Source: Gnetum montanum
Lineage: Eukaryota > Streptophyta > Gnetopsida > Gnetales > Gnetaceae
NCBI GenBank assembly: GCA_015680685.1
Contig: MNCI01035006.1
Location: 491,634-555,633 of the forward strand
DNA length: 64,000 nt
Direction: 5' to 3'
In this document: in pieces, positions 23,401 to 34,631 of the stretch
Numbering within the stretch: position 1 is the stretch's first letter
How the letters are laid out: the number at the start of each line of letters is the position of its first letter
Program-made: the position numbers and the translations under genes
The notes under the pieces: generated by a model
Told to the model about the DNA's origin: nothing
The model's input: the letters and a program-made list of their open reading frames with translations, nothing else
The model's database searches: none

Positions 23401-26400
23401 ATTTAGAAATATGTCCAAGACTTAACCACCATGCATCCATGCTAGGGATGTCATGCCTAATGTGAATACATACCTCCCACCCCTTAAAACCATTAAAACC
23501 CAACTTTCTTACCTTTTTTTATAACTACAACTTACCTCGTCCAACCCTAGGCTCTAAAAGGGGGTTAGACCTTATTGAAACTAGACATCTTGGGTTCCCA
23601 TGCTGGGGTAACCTTGCCCAATGTGGAAGAAGGGGGGGTAATCCACATTCTTTCCCCCATTGCCCATCACACCCAAATTTAACCCCTGAAGTAGGCCCAC
23701 ATAACCTAGAACCCCTCTAACCACCCCCGACAGCCCTAAAACCTTCAAAAATGTAGTCAAAAGTGGTCAAAACCTTAAGATTTGGTGGTTCCACACTAAG
23801 GGAGGCCTCATCCATGCTAACCACCCCAGCCCTAATGTGGATGGATAGGAGGATGATAAAAACTACCTAAATTGACTGCCTAGTTACCATATTTTCACCT
23901 TCATACTCTTGTACAACCTCTAATAGCCTAGTCTTACATTGAAATGAATAGATTTTCAGTCTAACATCTTACCCCACATTAATGAACCCTCCATGCTGCC
24001 CAATGTGGAGGCTTAGGGGGAATAAATTAAACCCCTTTTCCAATCTTCAAATAAGCATAGTTTTCACCTTGATAGTCCTAGTACCCTTCCATGACCTCCA
24101 ATAGTCGATAACCTTCAAGATTTGAGTCAATTTTGGTTACCTAGATCTTCTCCATTCTAAGTACCTCCTCTTCCATTCTAGCTAGTGTGGATGCTCTCGA
24201 GAATGCCATAAAACTTAATTTCATCACCTAAAATAGCCCTATGATCTACCCTAGTGACCTTTAGACCCTATCAAAGCCTATTGAAACCTTCAAATTCCAT
24301 GGAACTATTTAAAAATACCAAAAGGCCATCATCCCCCACCCCCCTCCTTTACATGTTAGGACCAGCCTACCTAGTGTGGAGGAAAATGGGGATGACTAAA
24401 TGAACACTAAGAAGCCCTCAAAACGAATGGATTTTAAGACCAAATCTTGTATCTTGATCTCTACAATCCCCAATAGCTTCAAAAACCCTATCGAAACCTA
24501 CCAAAAGTGACTCAACACCTAACACCTTGATCATCCACACTAAGCACCCCTTCTTCCATGCTAGCTAGTGTGGATGGAGGGGGGATGATCGAAAAACTTG
24601 AGTTTTGCCTCAAAATGAACTATGGTTGACATCTTAGCCTTCCTAAGGACTTTAGTAGCCAAAACTAGTCACAAATAGTCCTTCTTCATGATTTTCAAGG
24701 TTCTCCTAGCTAGTTCCACACTAGCTAGTGTGGAACAAGGGGCAAAGCCTATAAAATCATCCAAAACTAATAAAAATTAATAAATTTTACCCTTAGGCCT
24801 TCACTATCAACTCCTACAACCTTGGAAACATACATGCATGTTCAAAAGTAGCAAAATGATCCAAAAATAAATTCTTTGGGATCCTCCTAGTTGGTTCCAT
24901 GTTAGCCAACATGGACAAAATGAGGTATAAAAAACCATTGAAAACCCCTTGAAATTAACAAGTTTTAATCCTAGGCCTTGATTATCACTACCAGGAACCT
25001 TGGAACTACACATACATAGCTAGAAGTGACCTAAAGTAGCCAAAAACTAATCCCCTTTTATCTTCCTAGCTAGTTCCACACTAGCCAATATGAAACTGGA
25101 GGGGTGACCTCAAAAATCACCTAACTAGCCTTCAAATTAACTATTTTTGACCTTAAACCCTAACTCTCAAACCTGGCAACCCTACGATCATACATGCATG
25201 GTTGATTAAGGTTAAAATTGGTCTAGATCTAAGATTTATAGTTCTTCCATGTTGAGGACCCCCTTCTCCATGCTGGCTAGTGTGGAGCCAGCATGGAGAG
25301 TGGAGGGAAAACTCATTTGAAGGTTATAAACACCTCAAAATGGCATCAAATGACCTTGCATGCACCTTATAACCCTATTGACACACCCTTTGGAGCCTTT
25401 AGACCCAAAGAAATTAACCAGACATAGCCAAAAGTTGACCCCTTGAAATTCTCCTAGCTAGTTCCATGATGGCTAGTGTGGAACCAAGGAGGTAACCTCT
25501 AAAACCCCTCAGTAGCCTTCAAAACTACCAAATTTTCACTATATAGCCTTTTCAACACATCTGGGATTCACCAAACCTTGCAAAACAAGCTTGAAATAGC
25601 CTAAAACCAACACTCCAAAGTCTTCCACATTGATCGCCCCCTCTTCCACACTAGCTAGTGTGTAGCCAATGTGGATACAAGGGAGAACTTTAAAAACCAC
25701 TTTGAGACTCTTGAAACTACTAAAATTTGACCCTAAACCTTAATATTCGACATTGACAACCTTGGGAAGTGGCATGCATGGTTAATTTTCATCAAAATTG
25801 GCTTAGATCTGAATCTTTTGGTTCTTCCACACTAAGCACCCCCTTCTCCATGCTAGCCAACATGGAGCTACTATGGAGGGCTTGCCTTTTTATCTTAGAT
25901 AACTAATTGACACTTCAAGAGAACAAGAATCTACACCAGGGAAGCCTAAGACCTCTTAACCTAAAGATTACATTCTCTTGACCTTGTTTTGGCTCTTAGA
26001 TCGCATCCACTCCCTTCTTCCATGTTGAAGAAGCCCCCTCATTATGGATTAGAGGGGGCATAACCTTTCATAGCCCTATAAAGATTTCAAACATGATCAA
26101 ATTCAGCCAAAAACTTAGGAAATTAAGGTTTACAGCCCTAGGAGCCTAGAAATTTGATCGATGTGCATCCTAGACCATCCCAAAACCAAATGGTAAGAGC
26201 ACTCCCTCTGCTCCACACTAGCTCCATATTGACTAGTGTGGAACTAGCATGAAGACTACCTTAGGCCTAATTTAACATCCAAAACCTTAACCAAATGAGA
26301 CCAAAATGTAACCAAGAGATACATAACTTCTGAATCTTGCTCCTAGCTAACCATGAAACCCTATTTGATCCTTTTTAGACTCAATTTTGGACTCTCTACA

Positions 26401-26690
26401 CTAAAACCTCTCTCCTCCATGCTAGCCAGCATGGAGACAAGTGGATGTGGCTTAAGAGCTTGCGTTTTAACAATTTTTGACCTCTAGAGTACCCAATTTT
26501 GACAAATCTAGCTCTGATCTACCTTAGGAAGACTCTGCAACCTTAATATTGGATCTCTAGATGCCCCAAATTATACGTTTCTTAGTTTACATGCTAGGGG
26601 GTCACTCCTTCCATGCTAGCTAGAATGGAAAAAGGGGGGGGCTAGCATGGAAGCCTCAAAACTCTTGATTTTTAGGTCTAAACAGCCTAT
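23401..26690 (+). repeat. Satellite-like array, period about 187 bp, palindromic core
   Basis: Eighteen recurrences of a core such as TTCCACACTAGCTAGTGTGG are centred at about 23437, 23602, 23815, 24001, 24182, 24362, 24562, 24724, 24905, 25084, 25275, 25472, 25654, 25857, 26030, 26225, 26424 and 26620, a mean spacing of 187 bp. The core is a near-perfect palindrome in many units (24714-24735 is the best) and could form a hairpin. Between cores, units share phrases such as CCTTGACCCTAGGCC and AACCTTGGAAC, with strong divergence. There is no coding potential. The array lies between the protease and RT parts of D. Confidence 0.75.
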
Positions 26691-27031
26691 AAATAGCCCT
26701 AATTGATTCCCAAACCTGCTGAACAACCTTGTAGCCCTAAACCATGGCTTTATTAAGGCCTAAAACCAGCAAAACCTAACCCTTTTTAACCTATATTAGC
26801 CAAGTTTTATTATATGTAGCTTGTTTTTCTTAATTTACCCTTATTACATGATGTTTTAACTTGTTTTTGGTCCTATGTTGCATTTTTTACCTTTGTTGAA
26901 CTTTTTATGGCCTTACATAGCCTTATATTTTCTTTATGTACCTTATTATAGTCTTATTTACCTTCATTTAGCCTTTGATTAGTATCAAATAGTGGGGTTT
27001 AACCTTCCCTAACCACTATTTTTCACCATGT
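26691..27031. other. AT-rich stretch before D RT, no gene seen
   Basis: T-rich sequence with repeated CCTTATTTTAGCCTT-like words. A T-rich run upstream of an AG would suit an intron 3' end. Confidence 0.4.
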
Positions 27032-27120
27032 GACCATGGCCCACTAAGGTCTTATACTAGCATCATGGTCCACTAAGGCCTTAAATTGGCATCATGGCCC
27101 ACTAACACTTTAAACTGGCA
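27032..27120 (+). repeat. About 30-bp tandem repeat, D site 2
   Basis: Three units of GCCCACTAAGGCCTTAAATTGGC-A-CATG type, the same repeat and orientation as 17609-17822 and 38974-39180. It lies shortly upstream of the RT coding part. Confidence 0.7.
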
Positions 27121-27332
27121 AAACTGTGATCCTTGTTGACCATTTGTAGCCTTATGTCTCATACTTCCCTTTGGTTGACCTTTGTATGGCCCTTATTGCA
27201 TTTTGTCTGCTTGTTTTTACTCTATTTTATAGCCTTGAATAACCTTGCTTGCATTATAATAGCATATATTTGCATAATTTTATAGCATTTTAACATTTTT
27301 TATTCACCTTTACCCAGGTCCCACTTAATATA

Positions 27333-27350
27333 CTTTTGGTTAACATGCAG
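27333..27350 (+). promoter_or_regulatory. Possible splice acceptor before D RT
   Basis: TTTTGGTTAACATGCAG sits ten bases before the ATG at 27360 that opens the RT part. Ogre elements are known to carry an intron between protease and RT. Only the acceptor-like sequence is seen; no transcript evidence is available. Confidence 0.3.
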
Positions 27351-27359
27351 GACTAAAGT

Positions 27360-28704
27360 ATGAGTACTTGGCAGCAAATTATTTTACCTTTGTATCTACA
27401 TGAACCCCATGATGATGCAAAATGGTATATCAACCCTGATTGCCTAGATCTTTAACTTGAGAGTCTTTTCGGTCACATAGCCTTACTAGAGAAACCTCTA
27501 GAATGGCTTGAAAACCTAGTCAAAACCCTTAACTTAGAGGTAGGTGACACAACTAAAGACTCTCTAGTTGAGATTCCTATCAGAACACATAGTAGTGGGG
27601 AGAAAACCCTTAAACTAAGTTCCTCACTAGAACCTCAATAGGCTCAAGACATCACCAAGCTCCTACAATGAAATATTAAGGCCTTTTCTTAGTCATATGA
27701 AGATATGCCAAGCCTAGACCTATGCCTAGTACAGCATAACATCATACTAGATCCTAGTGTTAGACTTATTAAGTAAAAAATGAGCAAGATTAGACCAAAT
27801 TTGGCCTTGGCAGTTTGTGATGAGATCTCAAAGTTCTACTAAGCTAGTTTCATTAAGGCTATTGACTACATAGAATGGGTGTCCAACATAGTGGTAGTCC
27901 CTAAGAAAATGGGAGTATCCATGTTCACATTAATTTTCAAGACCTAAATAAAGTGACTATTAAGGATGACTTTCCTCTACCTAGTATTGATTAACTTATT
28001 AATACTATGGCCATACATGCCTTCTTATCCTCTATGAATAGATTCTTGAAATATAACCAAATTAGGATCAACCTAGAACATCAACTTAGCATGACCTTCA
28101 TGACCCCTTTGGGTACCTTTTGCTATACCATGATGTCCTTTGACCTTAAGAACATAAAACCAACTTAGCAACAATCCATGACCTATATCTTCAACGATTA
28201 CATGCTAGATTTTTTCAATGATCACATAAAAAATATAGATGTTAAGTCCAAAGTGGCTAATGATGATGCTAATGACCTAGATCTTGTGCTTAAATGATGC
28301 CTCAAATACAAGTTTAGGCTCAATCCTAAGGAATGTATCTTTGGAGTCAAGACCAGTAAGATGCTTGGCTTTGTAGTGTTTAAAGTAGGGATACATGTCA
28401 AGACTAATAAGGTTAAGGCCATATCCAAATTAGTAATTCCTACTAATCTTAAGGAGCTTCAAGGATTACAAGGTAGATTATAGTTTATTCGTAGGTTCAT
28501 CACTAGGCTTATAGATAAGTTATAGCCCATGCAACACTTTCTCAATAAAGGGGTTCACTATGAGTGGATGGCTCAATGCCAAGAGGCCTTTGAAAACTTA
28601 AGCAAGAGTTGACACAACTACCAACAATCTATCCTCCACAAGAGGGTAAACCATTTTACATCTACCTCATCATCTCTGACATGTCCATTACTTCTCTACT
28701 CTAT
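27360..28704 (+). pseudogene. D reverse transcriptase and RNase H start (Ty3/gypsy)
   Basis: The frame opens MSTWQQIILPLYLHEPHDDA. Conserved gypsy RT blocks follow: KIRPNLALAVCDEISKFY, ASFIKAIDYIEWVSNIVVV, then the finger and palm pieces at about 27930-28130 ending LGTFCYTMMSFDLKN. The catalytic FxDD site near 28210 is degraded to FFNDH. Thumb and connection follow (LNPKECIFGVKTSKMLGFVV, LKELQGLQGRL, FIRRFITRLIDKL) and the RNase H begins at about 28640. The F element interrupts D at 28705. Several stops, many from CAA and CAG codons, show it is inactive. Confidence 0.85.
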
Positions 28705-29581
28705 TGATAGGACATGATATCGCATGCGCCATGCTATCGCATATGCGATATCGTGTCCGCCGCAATATTGCATCCCCTACGATATTGCATCTTTCCCTGC
28801 GATATCGTGTACACGATATCGTAGCCCACCACCAGTTCTATAAATAAGAGGCATATCTCCCTTGTTTCTCCATCTAGATTTAGACCTTAGCTAAACTCTT
28901 GCCATTTTTCCATTCCAAAGAATGAATAATTTCCATGTAACCGCAGTAGGAGTCTCAAAGTGAACGGATCTCTATTCGAGCGAATTGTACTTGAGCACAC
29001 ATTTGCGTGCGGCAATAAAGACGAACTTTCTGATAAACCTTGCAGCATGTGGACTAAGATAAATAGGATTTAATTACTGGTGAATGTTTAATTTCTTTTC
29101 TAGATTATTAATATCTCTTTCACCCTTATCTCCTCGTAATGCGGAATGAATACGATTTAATCACAAGCATTTAAGTGTGACTACTTGGTAACCCAGTAGT
29201 GTACCTAGGATCTGCACTTGGTGATCATAGTGGCAGTTGTGCATGAAGTTCAGGATGTGTACAGATGATTAAGGAATGGTTGCTCATCGCACTTAGGCTA
29301 GAAGAGATTTTCTTACCCTTTCCCTCCTAGCTTAGCTTAGTTAATATTATTTTACACTGCCTTCAAGAGTAGCATTAGATTAGGAACACATCATACACCT
29401 CACTCTGGACTAAACCATACGTGACAAATATAATACTAGTCCAGGTGGGAATATAGTGAACTGCAACCTAAGGATAACTGTCTAGGTGCCACAACTAGTC
29501 CATCTATGGAGTTCAATCGGATCACGCATGAGAACACTCATATTCGTATGGTTGAGTGTAGGGGTACCTTGCCACTCATCA
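28705..29581 (+). mobile_element. F 5' LTR
   Basis: It starts TGATAGGACATGATATCGC and ends ACCTTGCCACTCATCA, directly followed by the primer site. A cluster of CGATATCG palindromes at 28715-28823 lies upstream of the TATA box. Copies of this LTR are at 36425-36896, 44254-45051 and, inverted, 57204-58210. Confidence 0.9.
28839..28847 (+). promoter_or_regulatory. TATA box of F 5' LTR
   Basis: CTATAAATAAGAGGC is kept in all four LTR copies of this family (28839, 36508, 44319, and 58063 on the minus strand), about 15 to 30 bp after the last CGATATCG palindrome. Confidence 0.75.
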
Positions 29582-29599
29582 TTGGTGCCGTTGCCGAGG
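29582..29599 (+). other. F primer-binding site
   Basis: TTGGTGCCGTTGCCGAGG follows the LTR at once. It differs slightly from TGGCGCCGTTGCCGGGG, the tRNA-Asp-type site known from Athila and Tat gypsy elements. Confidence 0.8.
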
Positions 29600-30876
29600 A
29601 TGGTGCTAGTTATCTAGATTAGTTATATCATACAAGGTCACTATAAAGGACTTAACGATATATCTTTTAAGAAGAAATAATTATTAAAATTCACACGTAA
29701 ATTCACACACAATTGCACAACCATGGCTCTCCTACAAGACCACGATAATGCCACACTTAGTGAGGAAATTCATTGGAGAACCAATGAATTAGCTAACAAT
29801 GAAGATTACAGGAGTTCCTTATGTTTATGAACACCCCAACGATACTCAAAGACTCTCGTCATTCAACTTTTACACATCTAGTAATGATGAGACATCCCAT
29901 AGAATGGGGAAGCCCGAAAGGCCTAGGACCTTATCAATAATTAACAATAATTTGCTTGGGGATGATTGGAGGGCTTACAAAAGTCATAATGAGTTTTATA
30001 GTTCCTTCTCTTCCTCTACTCCTTCAATTTCAGATTGTGATACGAATAACTATCTTTCAAGGGATCGTCGTAGAACTAAAAATCGAGCTCATAAAGGAAA
30101 TCAAGAACGCCAACATAAACGAAGGCAACATCGTTCCAACACACAAACGCACAACTTACTTGACGACGATGAACCCCTATTGGCCACTAGGAGCCTAACG
30201 CAAATACAAGAGGCTATTTGAATCTCACGTAGGCATCGTAAAGAGAGCCATCTACCCAGGCTTGATTTAAACAACTTTCCCAAGTTTCTAGGAGGCTATG
30301 ATTCAAATCCACAATATCATTTACAAGCCTTCTACGATGCCTGCGCATGGAACAACATTGATAACATGTGGAAAAAACTTAAGCTCTTTCCTATGACACT
30401 CTTTGACCAAGAAAAAGTATGGTATAGATCATTAAAACCAAACTCAATACGACCTTGGCCAACAATGGTAGAAGCTTTTAATGAAAGATATCAAACCTAT
30501 GCAAGAGTCTCAGCCTTGAGGAAACAAATCCAAGAGTGGAAACAATCAAAACATGAACCCTTGGACATGGCCTTAGAAAGATATTACACATTGTTAAACA
30601 ACTGTCCAGGCCATGAGTTCTCCGAAGAAAGGCTAATGAATCATATCATTGATGGCTACGTAATGAAACAAGAGAGACCTTAGGAATGTATGCCCAAGGT
30701 CAACTATACGAACTACGAACCCATCAATTACAAGAGCTTATTAAGCGGGTAGCAAAAGAAGAAGGAGAACTAGCCAAATGGGAGAATGTTGAAAGTTCTC
30801 AATAGGACCAAAATCTCAACTTAACATGGGTCCATAATCATAAAGAGGAGAAATCCACTCACTTTAAGGAGGTGGA

Positions 30877-31437
30877 ATCATCTTTGCCCATCCTACAATC
30901 ATTAGATGAATTTTAGGCAACGGTCTATAAGATGATGGACTGGGTACATGAAAGATGTGGAGAATATGCCAACATCATTAGAGGAAGAGTTATGCCAAAC
31001 CGAGAAACGGGACAGGACACCATGCAACAATCGAAACAAAGGGTAGAAGATCATAAGAATAAGAGCTCCACTGCCAATTTCACATATCAATGTAACGTCT
31101 ATCTGTACGATCACCCCAATGGCCACTGCCCAGTCTTGTCACATTTACATGAGCATTGGGGAGGAATGTTACATCCAGANATGGGCATTGGCCATTGGGG
31201 TGATCGTACAGATAGACGTTACATTGATATGTGAAATTGGCAGTGGAGCTCTTATTCTTATGATCTTCTACCCTTTGTTTCGATTGTTGCATGGTGTCCT
31301 GTCCCGTTTCTCGGTTTGGCATAACTCTTCCTCTAATGATGTTGGCATATTCTCCACATCTTTCATGTACCCAGTCCATCATCTTATAGACCGTTGCCTA
31401 AAATTCATCTAATGATTGTAGGATGGGCAAAGATGAT
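30877..31437. repeat. 256-bp inverted repeat bounded by N bases (probable assembly artefact)
   Basis: 30877-31132 is the reverse complement of 31182-31437, with one mismatch noticed (31126/31188). The second arm is exactly the piece between the single Ns at 31180 and 31438. It makes mirror-image ORFs on both strands. A contig fragment placed in the wrong orientation explains all of this. Confidence 0.85.
31180..31180. other. Single N
   Basis: Assembly join at the left edge of the inverted 257-bp piece; its partner is the N at 31438. Confidence 0.9.
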
Positions 31438-31438
31438 N
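31438..31438. other. Single N
   Basis: Assembly join at the right edge of the inverted piece, inside F gag. Confidence 0.9.
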
Positions 31439-32936
31439 TTGCACCACAGCACCAACCTGCAAAAGTTACCTGTACTACTACTTCCAATAGTAGTGGAGCT
31501 CCTTCACAACATCAAAAGCATCCCTTCTTTAGACATGACCGTTGAAAGGGACACCATAGTTCACGAACCATTGCATTCGCCAACTCAGCACAAACCCAAC
31601 ACTGTGGTGCATCTTCCTCTTCAAACCCAACGCCTCATGTTACCTCATCGAGGTCATAATGTAACACTCCAACAACCATATGGCCCAATGAATACAGCCA
31701 TGGAGGGTGACATCCTGATCCTTGCATACCATCTAACGATCCCAATTATCATAGTGGGTCAACTCATTATCCGGAAACTACATCTTATAACTTACCCCAC
31801 TATGGTTGCTATAATCAAGTGTGTGAACCCCAATGGGGTCAGTATGACTAGGTCCCAATATTTCCAATATGCAAGGATCCTAATCTTCCATTTATTAATT
31901 CTAGTCATGCTCAACCATTTTGGTATGGGGGGTATCCTCCATTCTAACAACACAGAATTAATAAATATTTTTCTGATTCTTTAATTTTTTAACTTTTTGT
32001 TTTCCAATTTTTCACCTTTTAATTTATTGTTTTATCTTTTTGTCTTTTAAGTTTTTGTTTTGCAACATCGTTATACTTTTTTATTTCTTTATGTGTTTAT
32101 TTATTTATTTTCGTTAAGTTCGTCACTTAATAAGTGTTCTTAATGATGGTATGAACTATTTTTCTATTAGTTGCTAATGTTTGGTTTTTACCTTTAAGTT
32201 ATGATGTTGATACTAAGGTATGGTTCTTTTGATATGACAGGCAATGAGTCCACTTCATCCATACATCCACAATTTTCTATGGTCTCTCTTGGCTTGGAAC
32301 TATACAGTCCCTTTCTTCAAAACAATAAGAACTATAACGAATCAGTGACTGGGTATCTCTCAAACTAAAGAAGGACTCAAGGATTAAAAAGGGTGTGACT
32401 TCAAGGGGATTTGATGCACTTGTGCTGGCCATTCTCTTGGGTGCTTGGATGTTTTCTTCTTAAGTCTTCCATCCCATTCTGACACTGCTCCATTATCGAG
32501 AAGCCGAGCTAAGAAAAATAACAAAGTCTTTGCATGGTGTGGTTCTCACGTATAAACACATAAAACACTAAAAAAAACAAAAAAAAAAAGAAGAAAAGAA
32601 AAAAATGAGAATTCAAAGCACACCCCTTAGATGAAATAATCGTTTGGGCTACAAGCACTGGTTATGGAACTAAAATAAAAATGTTCCCTCTAACTAAGGC
32701 CCTTCTCATTTCCCATTCTCTCCTCCTTTGTTTTTTCAGAATGGTGGTAGCTCTTTCAGAAGGCATTTTTGTTACTTCACAAGGATGGATTGGCCGAATG
32801 CATTAATGCAAAGTCACTGGATGTGGTTTGTTGAGGCCAAACTTGGAATGGGATCTGCTAACTCACATTAATCATGAACTTCACTAGGGGTTGTACACCA
32901 CCTTGTTCTTGGGATTCCATTGGATTCTCTTCTCTC

Positions 32937-33025
32937 CATCCTTCTCTCAATTGTTCACCTCATTGTCGGTTGTATCATTNTTCATCCTTCTCTCAATTGT
33001 TCACCTCATTGTCGGTTGTATCATT
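32937..33025 (+). repeat. 43-bp direct duplication around an N
   Basis: 32937-32979 is repeated exactly at 32983-33025, separated by N and TT. F2 has this stretch once (near 59130-59165), so the doubling is probably an unmerged contig overlap. Confidence 0.8.
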
Positions 33026-33399
33026 AGTATATATTTTGGTTGATGCATTGTTTTCTTTTTGGTAAATTCTTGCAGTTAAGACTTTAACTCTTGTTCCAAA
33101 TGACATTCCCAGAGCCTATGGACTCTTTGAATGTGGGTTTGTTAGGGCATTAAGGGCATGAGCCTGCTTTGGGGAGGACCCATTGACATTCCTCTTTGGT
33201 GCACCAGTTAACTTCTTTCCCCTAACATTTTTGTAATCTATTTTATTTTGTTCAATTCCATCTTGACATCCATTTCATTGATGCTCTAGTTATCTCTTTT
33301 TCTCCATCTTTCTTGTTCTTTCTTCTTTCTCCATTCTATTGCTACCAGAGGTTCTCTATTAGTCATGGGGGTATGGGGCCAAATTTTTTTGATTTTCTC

Positions 33400-33404
33400 C
33401 TAAC
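33400..33404. repeat. Left target duplication of M (CTAAC)
   Basis: CTAAC occurs at 33400-33404 and again at 35902-35906. F2 has the uninterrupted form TCCTAACCCCTACACC (reverse complement near 58720), which proves the insertion. Confidence 0.9.
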
Positions 33405-34114
33405 TGTTGGCACATTTTTACCATTTCATGGAACAGGTGGACTTATTTGCAAATGGTGAGGTATAGAATCCTAATGAACTGAAACTATTCAAGGAGGATT
33501 ATGTTCTTTCTTGTAAAGAATTCTGCAACAGTTAATTAACCATGAAGTTGGAATAGAAATAAAAATTTTGCTGAATTGAATGTTTTGAAAATCAAGGGAT
33601 AATGACATTGCAATTGGGAATGTTGGCATGAGGGTTTATCTAGAGTCAAAAGAAAATGGTGTATCAATTGTAGATATCTCTCTAGCTTATGATAGAGTAG
33701 CTCTAGTTACTTTTTCTGTAATAAAGTGCAGAGAAGATGAATATGGAATCGGCCTTGATATAACTGGGATTACATTCGAGGTGCCACAAATTAAAATGTG
33801 AGAGTACAACTCCACTTATGCATTCGGTTGTATACGCATACATATATTTATATATCAACCCATGCATCAAATCCATGGTTATTATCTCTACTACTATGAT
33901 ATAAATAACAATAAAATATAATATTGATTTAAAAAGGGAATTTATGCAACAATTGTTCAAAGTCCTATGAGAATTGAACACTTGTCAATTGAAATGGTGG
34001 TTATAACCACCACAAAGGCCACTTGTCAACTACAACCTCTTTATCTCCACAATGGCCACTTGTCAACTAAATGGGACACGTGTCAACTGCAACTTGTTTC
34101 TCTCCATGGTGAAC

Positions 34115-34408
34115 ACTTGGCAACTAAATGAAGACACTTGGCAACTGAATGAAGACACTTGGCAACTGAATGAAGACACTTGGCAACTAAATGAAGACAC
34201 TTGGCAACTGAATGAAGACACTTGGCAACTGAATGAAGACACTTGGCAACTAAATGAAGACACTTGGCAACTGAATGAAGACACTTGGCAACTAAATGAA
34301 GACACTTGGCAACTGAATGAAGACACTTGGCAACTGAATGAAGACACTTGGCAACTGCATGAAGACACTTGGCAACTACATGAAGACACTTGGCAACTGA
34401 ATGAAGAC
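34115..34408 (+). repeat. 21-bp tandem array, 14 units, in M
   Basis: Units read ACTTGGCAACTGAATGAAGA plus C. Position 12 is A or G in the order a g g a g g a g a g g for units 1-11, which hints at 63-bp and 42-bp higher-order duplications. Because 21 is a multiple of 3, long open frames appear on both strands (7-residue repeat TWQLNED on the plus strand). These are by-products, not genes. Degenerate relatives of the unit lie just upstream (34018-34090). Confidence 0.95.
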
Positions 34409-34492
34409 ACTTGGCCATGGAATAGGACACTTTTCCATTGTATCTTTTGTATCTCTATGGTGGTTACAACCACCCAAAATTGTTGTAACTTA

Positions 34493-34564
34493 CCTAACTT
34501 GTTGGGCAAGTAACCTCCTAACTTGTTGGGCAAGTAATCTCCTAATTGGTTGGCCAAGTTACTT
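34493..34564 (+). repeat. 24-bp tandem repeat, three units, in M
   Basis: Units start at 34493, 34517 and 34541 (CCTAACTTGTTGGGCAAGTA type); the third has diverged. The repeat lies just upstream of the M TATA box. Confidence 0.85.
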
Positions 34565-34624
34565 GGGAGAGAAGTTAGGTGAGATATTTTTGAATATGTA
34601 ACTTCCCTACCTACCTTGGAACCC

Positions 34625-34631
34625 TATAAAA
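34625..34631 (+). promoter_or_regulatory. TATA box of M
   Basis: CCCTATAAAAAGGCTTC lies between the U3 repeats and a presumed transcribed leader, with an AATAAAG word about 180 bp further on. Position and sequence suit an LTR promoter. Confidence 0.65.

Larger units (their letters stand above)
29723..31980 (+). pseudogene. F gag (Ty3/gypsy)
   Basis: The ATG at 29723 opens MALLQDHDNATLSEEIHWR. After a frame change the stretch 29799-30221 continues with a serine- and arginine-rich region. The gag core lies at about 30255-30683: NNFPKFLGGYDSNPQYHLQA, MWKKLKLFPMTLFDQ, VWYRSLKPNSIRPW, MVEAFNERYQTYARV, ALERYYTLLNNCPGHEF. This is the retrotransposon gag domain, closest in pattern to Athila-type elements. 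The C-terminal part (31440-31980) is rich in proline, histidine and tyrosine. A 257-bp segment between two N bases (31181-31437) is inverted and breaks the gene, probably as an assembly fault. No protease follows. Confidence 0.8.
31985..33404 (+). other. F 3' untranslated region, first part
   Basis: From about 32000 the sequence matches the reverse complement of 58740-60150, the 3' region of F2, for example TGCTAATGTTTGGTTTTTAC (32172) and ATGGTATGAACT. A conserved A-rich run is at 32567-32606. The jump from gag straight into this region marks the missing pol. It contains a 43-bp duplication around the N at 32980. Confidence 0.75.

Noticed and set aside
23401-26690. CRISPR-like array because of regular spacing and palindromes
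   Set aside because: The DNA is plant-like, repeats are strongly diverged, units are full-length repeats rather than repeat-spacer, and no cas gene is present.
29956-30283. Overlapping ORFs around F gag N-terminus, including a minus-strand arginine/serine-rich frame
   Set aside because: Shadows of the plus-strand gag reading in other frames.
30932-31382. Two nearly identical 100-residue ORFs on opposite strands
   Set aside because: They mirror each other across an inverted piece flanked by N bases; only the plus-strand F gag reading is real.
34052-34557. Long open frames on both strands with repeated TWQLNED- or FSCQVSS-type units
   Set aside because: They are translations of a 21-bp tandem repeat, open because the unit length is a multiple of three; they lie in the U3 of a solo LTR.
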